A program made the position numbers and the translations under genes. DNA of 64,000 bases from Piliocolobus tephrosceles (lineage: Eukaryota > Chordata > Mammalia > Primates > Cercopithecidae): contig NC_045436.1 of the NCBI RefSeq assembly GCF_002776525.5, forward strand, positions 47,547,223 through 47,611,222, given 5' to 3'. The notes under the pieces were generated by a model. That model was not told where the DNA came from and searched no databases. It worked only from the letters and a program-made list of their open reading frames with translations. Position 1 is the stretch's first letter, and each line of letters opens with the position of its first letter. Positions 61,013 to 64,000 of this stretch are shown here, piece by piece.

Positions 61013-62245
61013 TAGTTTTAAGAAGGTTCAGAACCAGGTGTTAATGCTTTAACATGGAGCAAATCATTAATCTTTGTTGTCAAGATTATATGTAGAGTCA
61101 TTTAAACACACCAAGAAAACTTTTTCTTAGACTATTTAGGTCTAATCATTTATAATTTGTTATAGCAATTGATAGTAGAAGGCAAATTCCAAAGAGTTTT
61201 AATTAGATCATGTTGCAGAGGAATTAACCAAATGAGACTCCTGCTTGCATGCAATGAAAGAATGAATTTTTGCCACCTAGAGATTTTCAAAAACATATCT
61301 GATCCTGCAGCAAGAAATATTCCTTTTCTATAATGTCTTCATCAGTAAATGTTAATATAACATGTTTTTCTATAGCTGAGCAGGAATAATGCTGAAGGTA
61401 GCTCCTTGGTGAAACAATGCATACTAAATTCTGGCAAAATTCTGCCTGCTATGAAACCAGAAGAGTAGCCTGAATGAAGTAGTAGTACTCTTAAACATCC
61501 ATATAAAGATTCCTGTGTTTTAAGGGAATGACATCCCACTCAAAATCAGAGTACGACAAAGGACTCAGAAAATTTGTCCCAAGGCTTTATTTTGGACCAG
61601 AGAGTAGAATCAGGAGAGCAGGTAGATGTGGCTGGAGTTTGTCAATCTAGAGTCTATTTTCAGCCAAAGCGGCTACGTGAGTATGACTGTAACTCTTTAA
61701 CTGCATGGAACGACACACACTCAGTTCTGTTCTCTCAGTGGTTTTGATGCATAACAGGAACTCAGGAACTTAAGTCTTTCAATAAACTTTAAGTTCAAAG
61801 ATAAGCCAATGGGAAAATTCACATTTGGGTAGAACGCCGGGAATGTGGTATTCAACTGTTAAAAGCTATCTTCTGTCTCTTAATTCATATGACTTGATTT
61901 TCACCATAGCCTTCAAATAAATACAGTAGTAATACTTCTATTCATATTAACAGAATTAAATAGTAACAGTGAAAATACTGACCTGCCTTTTGCCTAGTAT
62001 GATGATTTCTCTGTTCTTAGACCAATTGACCATAGACTACCATCTCCTTTATAATTCACCTCCTTTGAGTATGATACACGCTTCCAACACTCTTTAGTCT
62101 CAGCTACCACTTCTGCTTCCTTTCCGTGTTTCTTGAATTTAGGAATTGCCCCAAAATCTAGACTTGATATTCTTTGTTCAGTTAATATTCTTTCTTGAGG
62201 TCCACAGCTGTTATTTCTAAGGCAAATACTCCAGCACAAGGCTAA
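61013..62245. other. Unique sequence
   Basis: Nothing recognised. Confidence 0.45.
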
Positions 62246-62430
62246 AGAATGTCAGCTTTTAAGTTAGAATGCCTGGATACAAACCTTGGTTCCCACACTG
62301 ATAAGGTGTGGATCTATGTCAAGTTACTTAATGTTTCTATATTTTCACATTCTTATCTATAAAGTCAGTGTAGCAATAATATGAATTACTTATTCTTGTT
62401 GAAAAGTGAGAAAATGTGTGTATAGCCCTT
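62246..62430 (+). repeat. MIR, sense
   Basis: AATGCCTGGATACAAACCTT, GTCAAGTTACTTAATGTTTC, CACATTCTTATCTATAAAGT and AGCAATAATATGAATTACTT follow MIR order. Confidence 0.75.
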
Positions 62431-63139
62431 TGCGCAATGACCATTGTGCTGCATCTTCTCTGCCAGCACTCGGCATCTTTTCCAATTATATTTTATGTCC
62501 CTGGAGTACCACCACCTAAAAGAGAAGGGCTAGAAGAGTAAAAACTCCTTTTCCCTGGCACACTTACCATGAGAGTTCATGATATGCTACAGGGTCTGCC
62601 AATGAATCCACTTATACCATATTTGGAAGGCAGAAAGGAGTGGGAAGCAATTTATTATTTTTTTACACCAGTGTGCACAGACAGGTATACTGCAGAATGT
62701 AAGCAGCAGTTAGACTTCCATATCTATTGCCCACCTACTAGGTTGTCAGTTGAGGTGGCTATGACATCAGCAGTGGTGGCAACCATAGAGGTAACATTTC
62801 CTTGACCTCTGACTAGCAATAGCACTTCGTAACAACTGGATCAGAGGCGTTTGAAGCCAGAAGTCTATTAAAGGTCTTGCAACATAAGGTTGCTCCATGT
62901 TTCCCAATTATTTTATAAACATCTAATTCCCTGTAATAAATGTTCTAAGTTATTTTCTTCTAGCAATAACTGGATTTTATATCCATAACTGATATCCTTA
63001 GTCTAGAGTATATATTTACAAATTTGAAAGTTGTTGATTAACTTTTTGATCTTCTATTTTTATCTGGGCTCCTACATTACCTTTCCAAGCATCTGCTGGC
63101 TATTTGTGAATATATTAATATATGTATTTAAATAATCAC
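62431..63139. other. Unique sequence
   Basis: Nothing recognised. Confidence 0.4.
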
Positions 63140-63715
63140 AATTTCATTGCACATACAGCCTTCCCAGGTTTCCTGTCTCTGTTAATGTAATCTATATCCT
63201 TGTCCCGGAGGTTCACAAGTTTGAATCAGCTTTGACTCCTCCATCTCTGTCAACATATTCTGTTTGTCACTAAGGTTTGTCCATTTTACCACCTCCTCTT
63301 CATACCTTTTACTTTCTTATTCCTTTAACAAAGCAACTTCCTTTCTATACATCTTTTATTACTTTTATAATTATAGTTCCATCCAAACTAAAACTATAGT
63401 TTCATCTAAACTTTCACTGTCTGGTAGTCAATGAAATCTACAGTTTGGCCTCACTTTCCCTATTGAGGCTTACTTTCCATCCCTTGTGGTTTTATCCTCC
63501 ACACAAATCCAAACTAGAAGTCTATGTACATGATAAGTATATCATAGACACACACACACGCTCTGTCTTTCAGGTTTTCACTGATGTGATTTCCTTTCTT
63601 TCCACCATTCTTGAAGCTACTGCTCAAAGACTAGTGCATATGCCTCTTTCTCCCAAGCAATCTTCCTATATCACTCTAAATGGAATCATTCTCCTTTAAT
63701 TCTTCTATATCATGT
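63140..63715 (+). repeat. Possible L2-like fragment
   Basis: The pyrimidine-rich composition and motifs such as TTTGACTCCTCCATCTCTGT resemble L2 ORF-end sequence. Weak call. A short (CA)n lies near 63549. Confidence 0.3.
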
Positions 63716-63723
63716 CCTGCATA

Positions 63724-63900
63724 ATTCATTTATTCATTTGTGTACTCATTTATCCATTCAGTAGATACTTCTGAGTATCTGTGTGTGTAGCTGGCACTGA
63801 GGTAGGCACAGGGTGTTAAGCGGTAGAAAAGAAGTAAGTTTCTTCCAATCATGAAACTTGCAGTCCAATCTAGTGATGGAGATAGATGAAAGAAAACTAA
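63724..63900 (+). repeat. Ancient interspersed repeat, unclassified
   Basis: ATTCATTTATTCATTTGTGT, AGCTGGCACTGAGGTAGGCA and ACTTGCAGTCCAATCTAGTG match the very common 'attcattcaacaaatattta ... ggcactgtgctaggc ... cttacagtctagt' mammalian repeat. I cannot assign the family with certainty. Confidence 0.5.
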
Positions 63901-64000
63901 ATGACAATTATTAATTATTGCATATGATATGAAGTACATGACCTAAGAGTTTTAACAGAGAACCATGATGTTGGTCAGAAATTACTTGTTTTAGGTAAGG

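Noticed and set aside
1..64000. CRISPR arrays, prokaryotic operons, tRNA or rRNA genes
   Set aside because: No spaced identical repeats, no Shine-Dalgarno-led gene clusters and no intact tRNA cloverleaf were seen. tRNA-like motifs are MIR heads.

Overview
The window is nuclear DNA of a catarrhine primate. It holds the 3' end of INPP4B on the + strand (inositol polyphosphate-4-phosphatase type II, which makes PI(3)P from PI(3,4)P2). The rest is intron, 3' untranslated or flanking DNA and interspersed repeats. Dimeric Alus, L1 copies of several ages, MIR/L2/L3 relics and hAT/Tigger fossils show that this is a primate. An AluY with a 12-bp internal deletion (42693-42984) and the 3' end variant of a young L1 (from 37000) point to an Old World monkey rather than human, but this rests on recalled subfamily diagnostics. 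A 100-N block (37759-37858) shows a draft assembly with an arbitrary-size gap.

Gene layout: one internal exon at 1119-1273 carries the catalytic Cys-X5-Arg motif CKSAKDR. A final intron of about 52-53 kb follows. Two mutually exclusive terminal exons then appear. The first (53249-53423 coding) encodes a tail ending in a hydrophobic segment four residues from the stop. It has its own AATAAA at 54590. The second (54650-54782 coding) encodes the standard soluble C-terminus. Both join the same donor (1274) in the same phase, so the choice of terminal exon decides whether the enzyme is soluble or predicted to be membrane anchored.

Intron layout: 1.3-19 kb is mostly unique AT-rich sequence with MIR, L1M/L1ME, MER5 and L3 relics, two Alus, microsatellites and an unidentified 269-bp retroposed segment at 10401. 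A full-length but broken antisense L1 lies at 19092-25249. A hAT MER1-type element is at 26428-26921. L2/MIR/MER2 remnants fill 29-36.7 kb. A young antisense L1, cut by the assembly gap, sits at 37000-37858. Three Alus lie at 40.5-43 kb, followed by mostly unique DNA, an L1 3' end, an unexplained 99-bp inverted repeat (48110-48208), MER20, Alu, MIR and L2 pieces. Downstream of the stop codons are AT-rich sequence, two sense Alus, a MIR and L2-like fragments. No promoter, CpG island, RNA gene, CRISPR array or second protein-coding gene was seen. All other long open frames are repeat-derived or unsupported.
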